A stretch of 64,000 nt of DNA, taken from NCBI RefSeq assembly GCF_039631355.1, contig NZ_JBDIVF010000015.1, forward strand, positions 1 to 64,000, given 5' to 3'. The notes under the pieces are model-generated. The model was given only the letters and a program-made list of their open reading frames with translations. It did no database searches and was not told where the DNA came from. This document shows, in pieces, positions 1 to 8,605 of this stretch (position 1 is its first letter; each line of letters opens with the position of its first letter). The translations under genes and the position numbers were made by a program. This stretch comes from Uliginosibacterium paludis (GTDB lineage: Bacteria > Pseudomonadota > Gammaproteobacteria > Burkholderiales > Rhodocyclaceae).

Positions 1-77
1 TGGGTGCTGGGTGCTGGGTGCTGGGTGCTGGGTGCTGGGTGCTGGGTGCTGGGTGCTGGGTGCTGGGTGCTGGGTGC
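1..77. repeat. Heptanucleotide tandem repeat, 11 copies of TGGGTGC
   Basis: Eleven perfect copies of a 7-bp unit fill the left edge of the window, so the array is probably longer. The G-rich strand has the G3-N4-G3-N4 pattern of a canonical intramolecular G-quadruplex. Reading it as protein only gives a periodic Leu-Gly-Ala-Gly-Cys-Trp peptide, which is an artefact. Two-unit remnants occur near 10115 and 56978. Confidence 0.97.
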
Positions 78-402
78 GCAGGATGATGCGTGGTTTTTTG
101 GAGGGAGCCAGAAAGCAAAGCCTATCGCCCGAGAGGCCGGTCGATCGCGCGCTGATCGAAACGAAGCGGATCCTTGCGGCCGCGGGTGACGTCGGTCTGG
201 TACAGCAGGCTGACGGGTTGGCTCATGATGGCCCTCGCTTAACCCGAACGATTCAATCGCGTGCGATACATAATCCATCCGCCTCGGCATGAAGTCAACA
301 CGCGCAGGCGGCCCCACCGCGGATCAGGGTCAATCCGTGCGCAGCGGCGTGGCAGCAGGAGTATCCTTGCGCCCTTGTTTTTTGCCGTCCTGCCGACCTG
401 CC
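78..402. other. Leader region upstream of trmA, no firm gene
   Basis: Between the heptamer array and the chosen trmA start I see only one small minus-strand ORF (122-226, listed separately). The frame upstream of the trmA ATG is open back to 289, but the residues there do not resemble TrmA. Confidence 0.5.
122..226 (-). CDS. Possible 34-residue small protein
   Basis: A minus-strand ATG at 226 opens a 34-codon frame ending in TAG. It is preceded by a GAGGG Shine-Dalgarno-like run about 6 bases upstream, and its third codon positions are GC-rich, as in real genes here. The peptide starts MSQPVSLLYQTD, is basic and Arg-rich, and has no membrane segment or Cys motif. I do not recognise it. It is divergent from trmA. 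It could equally be chance in a GC-rich leader. Confidence 0.25.
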   Translation of the reverse strand: MSQPVSLLYQTDVTRGRKDPLRFDQRAIDRPLGR

Positions 403-1497
403 ATGTTCCAGCCCGTGAATGATCCCCAGGCTTACGAAGCCCAGCTCGCCGTCAAGCTGGCCGGCTTCCGCAAGGATTTCGCCGCGTTCGGCCTGCCCGA
501 GCCTGCGGTGTTCCGCTCGGCACCGGTGCATTACAGGCAGCGGGCCGAATTCCGCATCTGGCATGAGGCCGACGGGATCCATTACGCGATGTTCGATCCG
601 GCCGAGCCCAAGCGCCCGGTGCTGATGGAGACCTTCCCGGTCGCGGCCGAATCGATCTGCGACCTGATGCCTCGCCTCAAGGCCGCCATCACGGCACGGC
701 CGGAGCTCAAGCGGCGGATATTCCAAGTGAATTTTCTCGCCACGCTCTCCGGCGAAATGCTGGTCACCCTGCTCTATCACCGCGCGCTCGACGCCGCCTG
801 GGAGACCGCCGCACGCGAGCTGGCCGCCGAGCTGGGCGTCCTGGTGATCGGTCGTAGCCTCAAGCAGAAGATCGTGCTCGAGCGCGACTGGCTGCTCGAG
901 CGCCTGACCGTCAATGGCCGGCCGCTGAGCTACCAGCAGATCGAGGGCGCGTTCTCGCAGCCCAACGCCGGCATGAACCAGCACATGCTGGGCTGGGCCT
1001 GCCGCCAGGCCGAGGAGCTGGGCGGCGACCTGATGGAACTCTATTGCGGCAACGGCAACTTCACCGTGGCGCTGGCGCCGCATTTCGGCCGCGTGCTGGC
1101 CACCGAGATGAGCAAGTCCTCGGTGCGAGCCGCGCATCACAACCTGCAGACCAACGACATCGACAACGTGACCATGGTGCGCATGGCGGCCGAGGAAATC
1201 AGCGATGCCATGGCCAGGGTGCGGCCCTTCACCCGGCTGAAGGACGTTGATCTCGACAGCTACCGCTTCTCCACCCTCTTCGTCGATCCGCCGCGTGCGG
1301 GTCTGGACGACAACACCCTGCAGTTCGCCCGCGGCTTCGACAGCATCCTCTACATCAGCTGCAATCCGCAGACCCTGCGCGACAACGTCGCCGCCCTCAT
1401 CGATACGCACGAGATCGCCGCCTCGGCGGTGTTCGACCAGTTTCCCTGGACGCACCATCTCGAATGCGGCCTGCTGCTGAACCGCCGCGCGGCCTGA
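403..1497 (+). CDS. trmA: tRNA (uracil-5-)-methyltransferase TrmA
   Basis: SAM-dependent enzyme that makes 5-methyluridine at position 54 of the tRNA T-loop, acting in the cytoplasm. The 364-residue product matches the usual TrmA length (about 366). An N-terminal RNA-binding half is followed by a Rossmann methyltransferase domain with the SAM motif LMELYCGNGNF, the VDPPRAG motif, and SCNPQTL containing the catalytic cysteine; a conserved Glu lies in the C-terminal HHLECGLLL. The ATG at 403 is chosen because MFQPVNDPQ is where TrmA homology should begin, although the frame stays open to 289. It stands alone, 70 bp before a lipoprotein gene on the same strand. Confidence 0.95.
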   Translation: MFQPVNDPQAYEAQLAVKLAGFRKDFAAFGLPEPAVFRSAPVHYRQRAEFRIWHEADGIHYAMFDPAEPKRPVLMETFPVAAESICDLMPRLKAAITARPELKRRIFQVNFLATLSGEMLVTLLYHRALDAAWETAARELAAELGVLVIGRSLKQKIVLERDWLLERLTVNGRPLSYQQIEGAFSQPNAGMNQHMLGWACRQAEELGGDLMELYCGNGNFTVALAPHFGRVLATEMSKSSVRAAHHNLQTNDIDNVTMVRMAAEEISDAMARVRPFTRLKDVDLDSYRFSTLFVDPPRAGLDDNTLQFARGFDSILYISCNPQTLRDNVAALIDTHEIAASAVFDQFPWTHHLECGLLLNRRAA

Positions 1498-1567
1498 AAG
1501 CGCCACCGGCGCAGCCGGGCAGGATGAAGGCATAATCCCTGCATACCGACGATTCAGGGAGCAGCAG

Positions 1568-2560
1568 ATGCAGGGATTGCGCGAGGCACTGGGGCTGGCA
1601 TGCCTGCTGTGCGTGCTCGCCGCCTGCAGCCCCTTCAGCTCCGAGCCCTATACCACCAGCACCGAACCGGCCGCACTGATGGCGCTGGTGCGCCCCGGCT
1701 GGCAGGCCGCCGGGCCCGAGTCCATGATCCTGCGCACCCTGCGCGGGGCGGACGCCTCGGCACCGGCCGAAACCGAGCGGCGCAGCCTCCAGCCGGTGCT
1801 GATCGCCCCGCTCTCCACCACCCGGCTGCTGCTGATCGTGGCCGGCACCCCGGCCGATGCCGGTGGCAGCCGCGAGACGGGCAGCAGCACGCCCGCCAGC
1901 CTCGACGCCTACTGGTTCGGCAAGCGCGGCAATCGCTGGTACCGCATCGGCGAGCATGAGGACTTCACCCGCACCGGCGCCAACGGTCTGCCCGGCGAGC
2001 TCCGCACGACCGCGCTGGACGCGCGCCGCAAGGCGCTGGTGATCGAGAACGGCAGTTGCCGGCTCGGCCGCTGCGCACGCTGGCTCAACCTGTTCGCGAT
2101 CGGCATTGCCGACATGCAGCCCCTGCTGCCCAACGGCGAGCCGGTGCAACTTGGCGCCGAAACCGACTCGCCCGGCGAGCGCTGCCGCGCCATGCTCAGG
2201 ATGCGTCCGGGCAGTCACGGCCGCATGGCGCTGGACGAGTTCTCGCCGCGGGCAGGCTGCCATGCCATCACCGGCCGCTGGTATCTGGAGTCGCGCAACG
2301 ACGCACCGGACCGGCTGACGATCAATCTCTCCGGCACGCGGGTCACCGCGCGGCGGGTCGTGGTCGAGCCCGATGAAGAGGAAGTGGATCGCCGCATCGA
2401 GGAAGCCATCGCACGAGGCGGCGAATGCTGTGCCCCTCCGCCGCCCGTGCGCGAGGAATATCTGGCCACCGTAAACACGGTGAATTCACAGATCGTCTAT
2501 CGCTATGCCGACGGACACTACGAAGCCCTCAGCGGCAGCTTCCCGCTGCCGGCGCTCTGA
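1568..2560 (+). CDS. Putative lipoprotein of unknown function
   Basis: A 330-residue protein with a lipoprotein signal peptide: hydrophobic stretch, then lipobox LAAC with Cys near residue 20, followed by SPFSSEP. It should be lipid-anchored and exported. No enzymatic motif is recognised. The middle contains WYRIGEHEDF and a Cys pair (ENGSCRLGRCARW), and the C-terminal part has GGECCAPPPP. The start is supported by GGGAGCAG just upstream of the ATG. It ends 25 bp from a convergent lipoprotein gene. Function unknown; residues 60-330 may form a beta-rich exported domain (inference). Confidence 0.75.
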   Translation: MQGLREALGLACLLCVLAACSPFSSEPYTTSTEPAALMALVRPGWQAAGPESMILRTLRGADASAPAETERRSLQPVLIAPLSTTRLLLIVAGTPADAGGSRETGSSTPASLDAYWFGKRGNRWYRIGEHEDFTRTGANGLPGELRTTALDARRKALVIENGSCRLGRCARWLNLFAIGIADMQPLLPNGEPVQLGAETDSPGERCRAMLRMRPGSHGRMALDEFSPRAGCHAITGRWYLESRNDAPDRLTINLSGTRVTARRVVVEPDEEEVDRRIEEAIARGGECCAPPPPVREEYLATVNTVNSQIVYRYADGHYEALSGSFPLPAL

Positions 2561-2585
2561 GCGGCGGGTGGGCCCCGGCCCAGGG

Positions 2586-3065
2586 TCAGAAGTTCAGGCC
2601 GTACTTGCGGGGCAGCACCAGACTGCATTCGGTGCGGATCGAGTTCTCGCCTTCGAGCTGGTGGATGGGCAGCAGCTCGGGTTTGCCGATCGCCATGCTG
2701 AGCCCGATGTTGAGCTGCAGGAAGCTCGTGCTGCCGCCTTCGAGCATCAGCTCGATCGCGCCCTCTTCCACGTTCGAGGCGCGCAGCCGGTGCACACCGG
2801 GCGGCAGCTCGAGCGCCATGTAGGTGTAGCCTGCCAGCGTGCCGACCTCTTCATCGTCGACCTTGAGCATCACCGGGAAATCCTTGCCATGCCGGGTATT
2901 GCGATAGACGTACACGCGCGCCACGCCGGGCTTGCGCACGAAGCGCTTGGTCATCTCGTCGGCCGACATCGTGCCGCGCACCGGTGGCGGCAGCTGCGGC
3001 GCCATGCTGCATGCAGCCAGCATCACGATCATTCCGAGCAGCAGCCCGAGGCCCGTCTTGCGCAT
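2586..3065 (-). CDS. Small lipoprotein, DUF2846-like
   Basis: A 159-residue exported lipoprotein. The signal peptide ends in the lipobox LAAC (Cys about residue 19). The mature part has the pattern ARVYVYRN, then LKVDDEEVG and a TYMALELPPGVHRL segment, which resembles the DUF2846 family of small beta-sandwich lipoproteins whose members start with a VYVYR strand and carry a PPG-H turn. AAGGA lies just upstream of the ATG. It is convergent with the lipoprotein gene at 1568-2560. Family assignment is from pattern memory only; the function of DUF2846 is not established. Confidence 0.7.
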   Translation of the reverse strand: MRKTGLGLLLGMIVMLAACSMAPQLPPPVRGTMSADEMTKRFVRKPGVARVYVYRNTRHGKDFPVMLKVDDEEVGTLAGYTYMALELPPGVHRLRASNVEEGAIELMLEGGSTSFLQLNIGLSMAIGKPELLPIHQLEGENSIRTECSLVLPRKYGLNF

Positions 3066-3167
3066 GAGTGTCCTTTCCAGAAAGCGCCACGTCAGGACGA
3101 CGCGGCTTTACATCTTCTTGCAAGTGCCGCGACAGGGCAAGCCTTGCGGGCCGGGCGGCGCGCCATG

Positions 3168-3199
3168 AAAAAGGGCGCCCGGCCCGCACCGGACGCCCT
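3168..3199 (-). terminator. Rho-independent terminator of the choice-of-anchor I gene
   Basis: On the minus strand an 11-bp stem (AGGGCGTCCGG with CCGGGCGCCCT, one T-G wobble) with a 6-base loop is followed by a T run. It sits 25 bp after the stop of the minus-strand gene at 3224-5056. Confidence 0.85.
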
Positions 3200-3223
3200 G
3201 CTCTGCCTTGAACCGCCGCCGGC

Positions 3224-5056
3224 TCAGTAGGCCAGATTGATCTGATACACCGCCGTCGTGCCGCTGGTTTCGTTGCCCACGATCAGCAGCGGCCTGCCAT
3301 TGGGTGAATCCGCCGCGCGGATGATGGCGAGGCCTTCGGGACCGTTGTCACCCGAAGTCCCGCTGCGGGTGTTGAGATAGCTCACGAAGACCGGTGCCGC
3401 GGGCTTGCTGATGTCATACACCATCACACCGCCGATGCGCTCCAGCCCGATGAAGGCATAGGTCTTCGTGCCGAAGGCGGCAAGTACCACGCCTTCAGGC
3501 TCCGGGCCTTTGGCCGGGCTGCGCGAATCCAGCGTGTTGTTGTCGTTGCTGGCGTTGAAGTTCGCTTCGCTCAGCGCAGCCGTCTTCTGCTCGAACTGGT
3601 CACCGGAATCGAAGACCTGGCTGGCGTCGGTTTTCCAGATCGAGAAAGACCGCCCGCCGAAGGCATACAGCGCGCTGCACACGCCGCTCGCATCCTTGCC
3701 GAGGTCGGCGCTGCCGCCGTTGTAGTTCGCGGTGACTTTCAGCCGGCCGAGATTGCTGTCCTTCACATCGTTGGCGGAGTCGGAGGACAAGGCCGACGAC
3801 AGGCCGCCGCTGCACCAGCTCCGCACCCGGACTTCTTCGGCAAAGCCGGTGTAGTCACGCGCATCCCCTTCATTGGCCGTCACCAGATAGGTCACGCCAT
3901 CGACCACATAGCTCGCGATGGCGTCCGGCATGTACATGCCTTTCACCGGCACCGTGCGGATCTTCACTGCGGGCGTGCCGCTGTTGGTGTTCGTGCCGCC
4001 GTCCTCATCGCTCACGTCCATGCCGTAGCCGGCGAGGCTGTGATCCTTGAGACCCAGCGAACGGATCGCGGTGATGGTCTTCGTGGCGAGATCAAGCTCG
4101 GCAATCGCATTGTTTTCCTGCAGCGTGATCCAGGCCTTGCTGCTGTCGGCCGCCACGGTGATGTACTCCGGTTCCAGATCCTGGGCCACCGTCGCGTTCG
4201 GTCCGAAGATGCGCACGCCGGCCGCACGCAGCGTATCGATCTGGCTGTTGAAGCCGGTGAAGCCGGCGTCGGTCACGCTCAGGCTGACACTGCTCACCGA
4301 GGCCCCCAGTGTGCCCAGGCTGATCACGCTGACCGAGCCCTCGGGGTCGACCGAGTCGCTCTGGCCATAGCTGTTCGGCTCACCCTCGTTGGCCACCAGC
4401 AGCGTCTTGCCGTCCGGCGTGAAGGTGAGCATGTCGGGCAGCGCGCCGACGGTGGCGGTGCCGAGCGTGACGAGGTCGCTCGCACGCAGCAGCGCCACGA
4501 TGCCCGGCGAGGTTTTCGGCGAAGCCTCGATGGCGAGCGCCACCACGCCGTTCTTCACTGCCACGCTGTTGGCGCCGCCCAGACCGCTGCCGAAGCGGCT
4601 GGTTGCGATCGAGCTCACCAGGGTCGGGTTGGCCGGGTCCGCAAGGTTCAGCACATCGACCGTGCCGAGCGCGCCATTGATGACGAAAAGTCGCTTGCTC
4701 AGCGGATCGAAGGCCGTGATCTCAGCCGAACTCGCCCCGCCGCTGTGGGTGTAGCCGCCGATCTTCGCGAGGCTCAGACTCACCGGCGTCGCTTCGCTGC
4801 TGGCGGCGCTGGATGCACTGGAAGCCGCCATACTGCTGGCGGCAGAAGCGGCACTGGCCGAGCTGCCCGTGCTGCTCATGGCACTTGAAGCCACGCTGGA
4901 AGCGCTGGCAGATGAAGCCAGGCTGGAGGCGGCGGACGACATTCCGGCAGGCGACGGATCGCTGCCGTCGCTGCCACCACATGCCGACAGAATACCCGCC
5001 ACCACGAGGCACAGCCCCCATCCGCCGTGCCTGCTCACTGCCCGCCCTGCAACCAT
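3224..5056 (-). CDS. Choice-of-anchor I domain lipoprotein (phosphatase-associated beta-propeller)
   Basis: A 610-residue lipoprotein. The signal peptide ends LSACGG. It is followed by a roughly 70-residue Ser/Ala low-complexity linker and then one long beta-propeller-like domain (GGYTHSGGASSAEITAFDP near the start, PEGVVLAAFGTKTYAFIGLER and GPEGLAI near the end). This matches the choice-of-anchor I family, often found attached to exported alkaline phosphatases and esterases. The start at 5056 is preferred over the upstream ATG at 5095 because GGGGAGAGG lies directly in front and the signal peptide is then normal in length. It is divergent from a PAP2 phosphatase gene, with a Pho box between them, so phosphate control is likely. 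Confidence 0.85.
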   Translation of the reverse strand: MVAGRAVSRHGGWGLCLVVAGILSACGGSDGSDPSPAGMSSAASSLASSASASSVASSAMSSTGSSASAASAASSMAASSASSAASSEATPVSLSLAKIGGYTHSGGASSAEITAFDPLSKRLFVINGALGTVDVLNLADPANPTLVSSIATSRFGSGLGGANSVAVKNGVVALAIEASPKTSPGIVALLRASDLVTLGTATVGALPDMLTFTPDGKTLLVANEGEPNSYGQSDSVDPEGSVSVISLGTLGASVSSVSLSVTDAGFTGFNSQIDTLRAAGVRIFGPNATVAQDLEPEYITVAADSSKAWITLQENNAIAELDLATKTITAIRSLGLKDHSLAGYGMDVSDEDGGTNTNSGTPAVKIRTVPVKGMYMPDAIASYVVDGVTYLVTANEGDARDYTGFAEEVRVRSWCSGGLSSALSSDSANDVKDSNLGRLKVTANYNGGSADLGKDASGVCSALYAFGGRSFSIWKTDASQVFDSGDQFEQKTAALSEANFNASNDNNTLDSRSPAKGPEPEGVVLAAFGTKTYAFIGLERIGGVMVYDISKPAAPVFVSYLNTRSGTSGDNGPEGLAIIRAADSPNGRPLLIVGNETSGTTAVYQINLAY

Positions 5057-5128
5057 CGCCTCTCCCCTCATCGCATCCGCAAATCCGCGAAGCATGGTCG
5101 GATGCGATTGCGGCAGTACTGCAGTCGC

Positions 5129-5146
5129 ATGACAGGAACATGACAG
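5129..5146 (-). promoter_or_regulatory. Pho box between two exported phosphatase-type genes
   Basis: Read on the minus strand, positions 5146-5129 give CTGTCAT-GTTC-CTGTCAT: two 7-bp repeats 11 bp apart, as in the PhoB consensus. A weaker third repeat (CTGCAGT) follows in register at 5124-5118. A plus-strand CTGTCAC at 5150-5156 could serve the divergent gene. The box lies about 73 bp from the start at 5056 and about 118 bp from the start at 5264. Confidence 0.75.
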
Positions 5147-5263
5147 GCGCTGTCACGAAAACTTAACGCACCCGCAACCCCCTTTTTATTCGGGCTGTAA
5201 CACGAACAAGGGAGGATCCACGCATTTCAGACAGCCCGTAGGGGCACTCAACAGGAGCAGGTA

Positions 5264-7321
5264 ATGAACGCAGCTTTTGTCTTCCGTCGCCGCGCAGCCG
5301 TCCTCGCGGTTCTGGCCGCACTGGGCCTGGTGGCCTGCGGTGGTGGCAGCGACGCGAGTGATAACGGCAACACCGGCAGCAGCGCATCGAGCTCGAGCAA
5401 TGCTTCGAGCTCGGCCGCCTCGTCGTCTGCCGCCAGCAGCGCATCCAGCAGCGCCGGAACCATCGTGGTGCCAGCCGAACCGGCCGGCCTCGGCAGCGTC
5501 GAAGCGGCCGATGCGCCGACCGGCGTGCTCGCCTATGTGGATACCGGAGCGACCAACCAGCGCAATGACGCATGCATGGTCACCCTCGACACCAACGCCG
5601 GCGTGCGCGTGCTCAAGGGCTTCCTCGATCTGTGGACGCCGAGCAGCCTGAAGGTGGATGCCGGCGTGACGCTCGCCGCCAACGGCAGCTGCCCCGCCGT
5701 GACCGCCTCCACCTGGACCGGCATCCCCGGTGACAGCACAGATGGCACCGTCGTCAACGCCGCGCTGCATGCCGCCAACATCGACTATGTGAAGAACGCA
5801 ACCAAGAACCGAAGCAGCGCCCAGGCACTGGCGGCCTACATGGATGACCGCCGCAGCAAGGGTTTTTCGGTGTCCGACGGCATGGGCCCGCTGACCAGCA
5901 TCTGGCGCACCGGCACCGGCCAGACCAGCACCATCGCCGCGGTCGATCCGGCGACGGCGGTCACGGCCGTGTCGGACGGCGGCAACAACCTCGGCTCGAC
6001 CAGCGCGGCACTCGGTCAGGCCGTGAGCTTCATCGACAGCGGCAACATCACTGACGGTTCGGGTGAGCCCGCGAAGCGCTTCTACAAGTACGCCCGTCCG
6101 TGGCGCTGGAGCAGCGACGTGGTGGTGGTGCCCGCGCTCGAATCCGCGAAGAGCAGCACACCTGCTACCGACGGCGGCTTCCCCTCGGGCCACACCGCCG
6201 AAGCCTGGCGTGATGTGCTGCCGATGGCCTATCTGTTCCCGCAGCGCTATCAGGAGCTGATCTCGCGGGCGATGGAAATGGGCGAGAACCGCATCCTCGC
6301 CGGCATGCACTCGCCGCTGGACGTGATGGGCGGGCGCGTGCAGGCCACGGCCGTGGTGGCCTACAGCCTGAACAAGACGACGATGGACAAGGCCGCCACC
6401 TACAAGCTGGTGCAGGACTACCTGATGGCCCAGACCGGCACGAGTGACTTCAACGCGCTGCTCGCCAAGGCCCGCACCGCGACGACCACCGACACCAGCA
6501 GCGTCAATTACGACCGCTTCTCCGACTACGCCACCAACAAGGCGAACTACACCAGGCGCCTGACCTACAACCTGCCGGTGATTGCCGCCAACGCAGGCAA
6601 GGCGGCCACGGTGCCGAAGGGCGCGGAAATCCTGCTCGAAACCCGTCTGCCCTACCTGACGGCCGCGCAGCGCCGCGTGGTGCTGAAGACCACCGAAATC
6701 GACTCCGGCTACGCGCTGGCGAACGACGAGGAAGGCTGGGGCCGCCTGAACCTGTTTGCAGCAGCGGATGGTTACGGCGCGTTCAACGGCGACGTGGCGG
6801 TGACGATGGATGCCGCTGCTGGCGGCTTCAGCGCCCGCGACACCTGGCGCAATGACATCGCCGGCAAGGGCAAGCTCAGCAAGCTCGGCAGCGGCATGCT
6901 GCGCCTGGCAGGCAGCAACAGCTACAGCGGCGGCACGGTGCTCACCGCCGGCACGCTGGCGGCAGATTCGGTCAGCGCCTTCGGCAGTGGTGATCTGTTC
7001 ATGAAGGGTGGCGTGCTCGAGTGCGCGGCGCCGGGTCAGATCTCGGTCGGCGGGGCTTACACCCAGACCGCCGGCACGCTGAAACTGGTGATGAGCTCGG
7101 CCAGCAATGGCTCGCTGAAGGTCAGCGGCAACGCGGTGATTGCCGGCGGCGATCTGGCGGTGAGCTTCTCCGGCTACACGCCGGCGGTGGGCAGCACGCT
7201 GACCGTGCTGACGGCAGGTGCCCTCAGCGGCAAGTTTGCGAACGTGAGTGTGGCGGGTTTCAGCAAGCTCACCACCACCTACACCGCCACCGGTGTGCAG
7301 ATCCGTCTCGACGCGATCTGA
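5264..7321 (+). CDS. PAP2-family acid phosphatase lipoprotein with autotransporter-type beta-strand repeat
   Basis: A 685-residue exported phosphatase. The N-terminus carries a signal peptide with lipobox LVACGGG, then a Ser/Ala linker (about residues 25-65). The PAP2 catalytic signature is present in order: KYARPWRW (about 275), PSGH (about 307-310) and SRAMEMGENRILAGMHSPLD (about 330-350), containing the nucleophile His. Near residue 545 a strand typical of autotransporter-associated repeats appears (GSGMLRLAGSNSYSGGTVL), followed by a beta-rich tail with no recognisable beta-barrel. AGGAG lies upstream of the ATG. It is predicted to release phosphate from organic esters outside the cell. 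It probably belongs to the Pho regulon, sharing the intergenic Pho box with the divergent lipoprotein. Confidence 0.9.
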   Translation: MNAAFVFRRRAAVLAVLAALGLVACGGGSDASDNGNTGSSASSSSNASSSAASSSAASSASSSAGTIVVPAEPAGLGSVEAADAPTGVLAYVDTGATNQRNDACMVTLDTNAGVRVLKGFLDLWTPSSLKVDAGVTLAANGSCPAVTASTWTGIPGDSTDGTVVNAALHAANIDYVKNATKNRSSAQALAAYMDDRRSKGFSVSDGMGPLTSIWRTGTGQTSTIAAVDPATAVTAVSDGGNNLGSTSAALGQAVSFIDSGNITDGSGEPAKRFYKYARPWRWSSDVVVVPALESAKSSTPATDGGFPSGHTAEAWRDVLPMAYLFPQRYQELISRAMEMGENRILAGMHSPLDVMGGRVQATAVVAYSLNKTTMDKAATYKLVQDYLMAQTGTSDFNALLAKARTATTTDTSSVNYDRFSDYATNKANYTRRLTYNLPVIAANAGKAATVPKGAEILLETRLPYLTAAQRRVVLKTTEIDSGYALANDEEGWGRLNLFAAADGYGAFNGDVAVTMDAAAGGFSARDTWRNDIAGKGKLSKLGSGMLRLAGSNSYSGGTVLTAGTLAADSVSAFGSGDLFMKGGVLECAAPGQISVGGAYTQTAGTLKLVMSSASNGSLKVSGNAVIAGGDLAVSFSGYTPAVGSTLTVLTAGALSGKFANVSVAGFSKLTTTYTATGVQIRLDAI

Positions 7322-7344
7322 TCTCCGAGCACTGTGAGGGTCTT

Positions 7345-7374
7345 GCCCGTCCGGCTTCCGGACGGGCTTTTTTT
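7345..7374 (+). terminator. Rho-independent terminator after the PAP2 gene
   Basis: A perfect 10-bp stem (GCCCGTCCGG with CCGGACGGGC) with a CTT loop is followed by seven T residues. Confidence 0.95.
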
Positions 7375-7382
7375 CGGGGCTC

Positions 7383-8354
7383 TCAGCGCGGCGAGGCGAG
7401 ATAGGGCGCGAGGGATTCGCGCATGGTCGCCGACTGCAGCTGGGTGGCATCGACGAAGAACACGCCGGTATCGGTGCGCCCGGCAGCTTCTGGCGCCCCG
7501 CGAGCCGATACCGCGCTCCAGGCCCGCATCACGCCTTCATAGCCCATGCGCTCGGGGCGCTGCACCAGCAAGGCATCCACATCGCCGGCGCCTACCGAAT
7601 CGAGCAGGGCCCGGTTGATGTCAAACCCGACCAGGCGGACTTTTCCGGCAAGACCGGTCTTCCGCATTGCGGCCAGTGCCGAGGAGGTCGTCGACTCGTT
7701 CGGCGCGAAGAGCCCGGCGAGCGTCGGCGCATGCCGCAGCGTTTCCTCGGCACGCGTGCGCGCTTCACCGACCCGCGTGCCCAGCTCGGTTTCGAAGATG
7801 ATCCGCAAACCGCGCCGGGTGGCCGCCTCGACAAAACCCGCCTCACGCGCATCGGTGGACACCACGCCCTTCTGCAGACGCAGCAGTCCGACCGCTGCGC
7901 CGGCGGGCAGCAGCGAGGCCATCCGATCACCGGCCATTACGCCGGCATGGAAGTTGTCGGTCGCCACCACCGCAACCACCTCTGCCCCCTCGTAAGTACG
8001 GTCGATATGCACGGTGGGTATGCCGCGCTTGCGCAGCCGGCTGACGTCCTCGTTGAGCCCGGGCGAAGCCGGCGCCAGCACCAGCGCGGCACAGCCCTTC
8101 TTCTCGATCACGTCGATCACCGCACGCTGGGCCTCCGGCGTGTTGTCTTCCGCCGGGCCGCGGAAATAGATCTCGACACCGAGCGTCTTGCCCGCGCGGC
8201 GCGCGCCGCTCTCGACCTCGCGCCAGAAAGCGTGGCCGCTGCCCGCGGGAATCACGCCGACGCAGGGCTGCGCGGCGCGAGCATCCGGCAACCCGCCCGA
8301 AATCAGGCACAGGGCAAGCAGGGTACGGGCAAGCGTTCTCGGGTCCTTCCTCAT
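7383..8354 (-). CDS. Periplasmic sugar-binding-type substrate-binding protein
   Basis: A 323-residue protein with a signal peptide (cleavage after DARAA) and a type I periplasmic binding fold like the ribose-binding/LacI family: VGVIPAGSGHAFWREVESGA, LVLAPASP, GIPTVHIDR, ATDNFHAGVMAG and LVGFDIN are at the expected places. Start 8354 has GGAGG about 6 bases upstream; the frame continues further upstream without homology. No permease or ATPase gene is adjacent. It may be an orphan binding subunit or a sensor partner. The ligand is unknown, with sugar as the default for the family. It is divergent from the nifB promoter region. Confidence 0.85.
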   Translation of the reverse strand: MRKDPRTLARTLLALCLISGGLPDARAAQPCVGVIPAGSGHAFWREVESGARRAGKTLGVEIYFRGPAEDNTPEAQRAVIDVIEKKGCAALVLAPASPGLNEDVSRLRKRGIPTVHIDRTYEGAEVVAVVATDNFHAGVMAGDRMASLLPAGAAVGLLRLQKGVVSTDAREAGFVEAATRRGLRIIFETELGTRVGEARTRAEETLRHAPTLAGLFAPNESTTSSALAAMRKTGLAGKVRLVGFDINRALLDSVGAGDVDALLVQRPERMGYEGVMRAWSAVSARGAPEAAGRTDTGVFFVDATQLQSATMRESLAPYLASPR

Positions 8355-8462
8355 CGGCGCCTCCGGGGCTGACTGTGTCATGAGCATGGCAATCCGCAAC
8401 GCTAGCGCAAGACAGCCCACCCGTGGGGGCTGGGCGGCAAGGGAAACTCCTCATCAAGCCTC

Positions 8463-8502
8463 TGTGCCCTTCCCCACACAAATCGCTGTCATCAAGCCGA
8501 CA
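8463..8502 (+). promoter_or_regulatory. Tandem NifA upstream activator sites of nifB
   Basis: Two exact TGT-N10-ACA motifs, at 8463-8478 and 8487-8502, are spaced 24 bp apart. They lie 50-90 bp before the -24/-12 promoter, a normal placement for NifA enhancer sites. Confidence 0.85.
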
Positions 8503-8554
8503 CTGGCCTGCCCGCCCGTAGCCCGCGCCTTGCCAGAGCGGCCTGCTGCGCGTC

Positions 8555-8570
8555 GGGCACGGCCTTTGCT
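8555..8570 (+). promoter_or_regulatory. Sigma-54 (-24/-12) promoter of nifB
   Basis: GGGCACG-GCCT-TTGCT matches the RpoN consensus TGGCACG-N4-TTGCW except for the first base. GG and GC have correct spacing. It lies 35 bp before the nifB ATG. Confidence 0.85.
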
Positions 8571-8605
8571 GAATCACTCCAGAACGAATCCTCCGGGAGC
8601 CCGGC

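Noticed and set aside
4..292. Coding reading of the TGGGTGC array (periodic Gly-Cys-Trp peptide)
   Set aside because: All three frames are open only because the repeat lacks stops; no homology, start site or ribosome site supports it.
5186..7450. Long minus-strand open frame of more than 750 codons opposite the PAP2 gene
   Set aside because: It is antisense to a gene with clear signal peptide and PAP2 motifs; its translation is Gly/Arg/His-rich without any domain. Similar long antisense frames opposite trmA, maeB, nifK, nifN and aspA are all GC-skew shadows.
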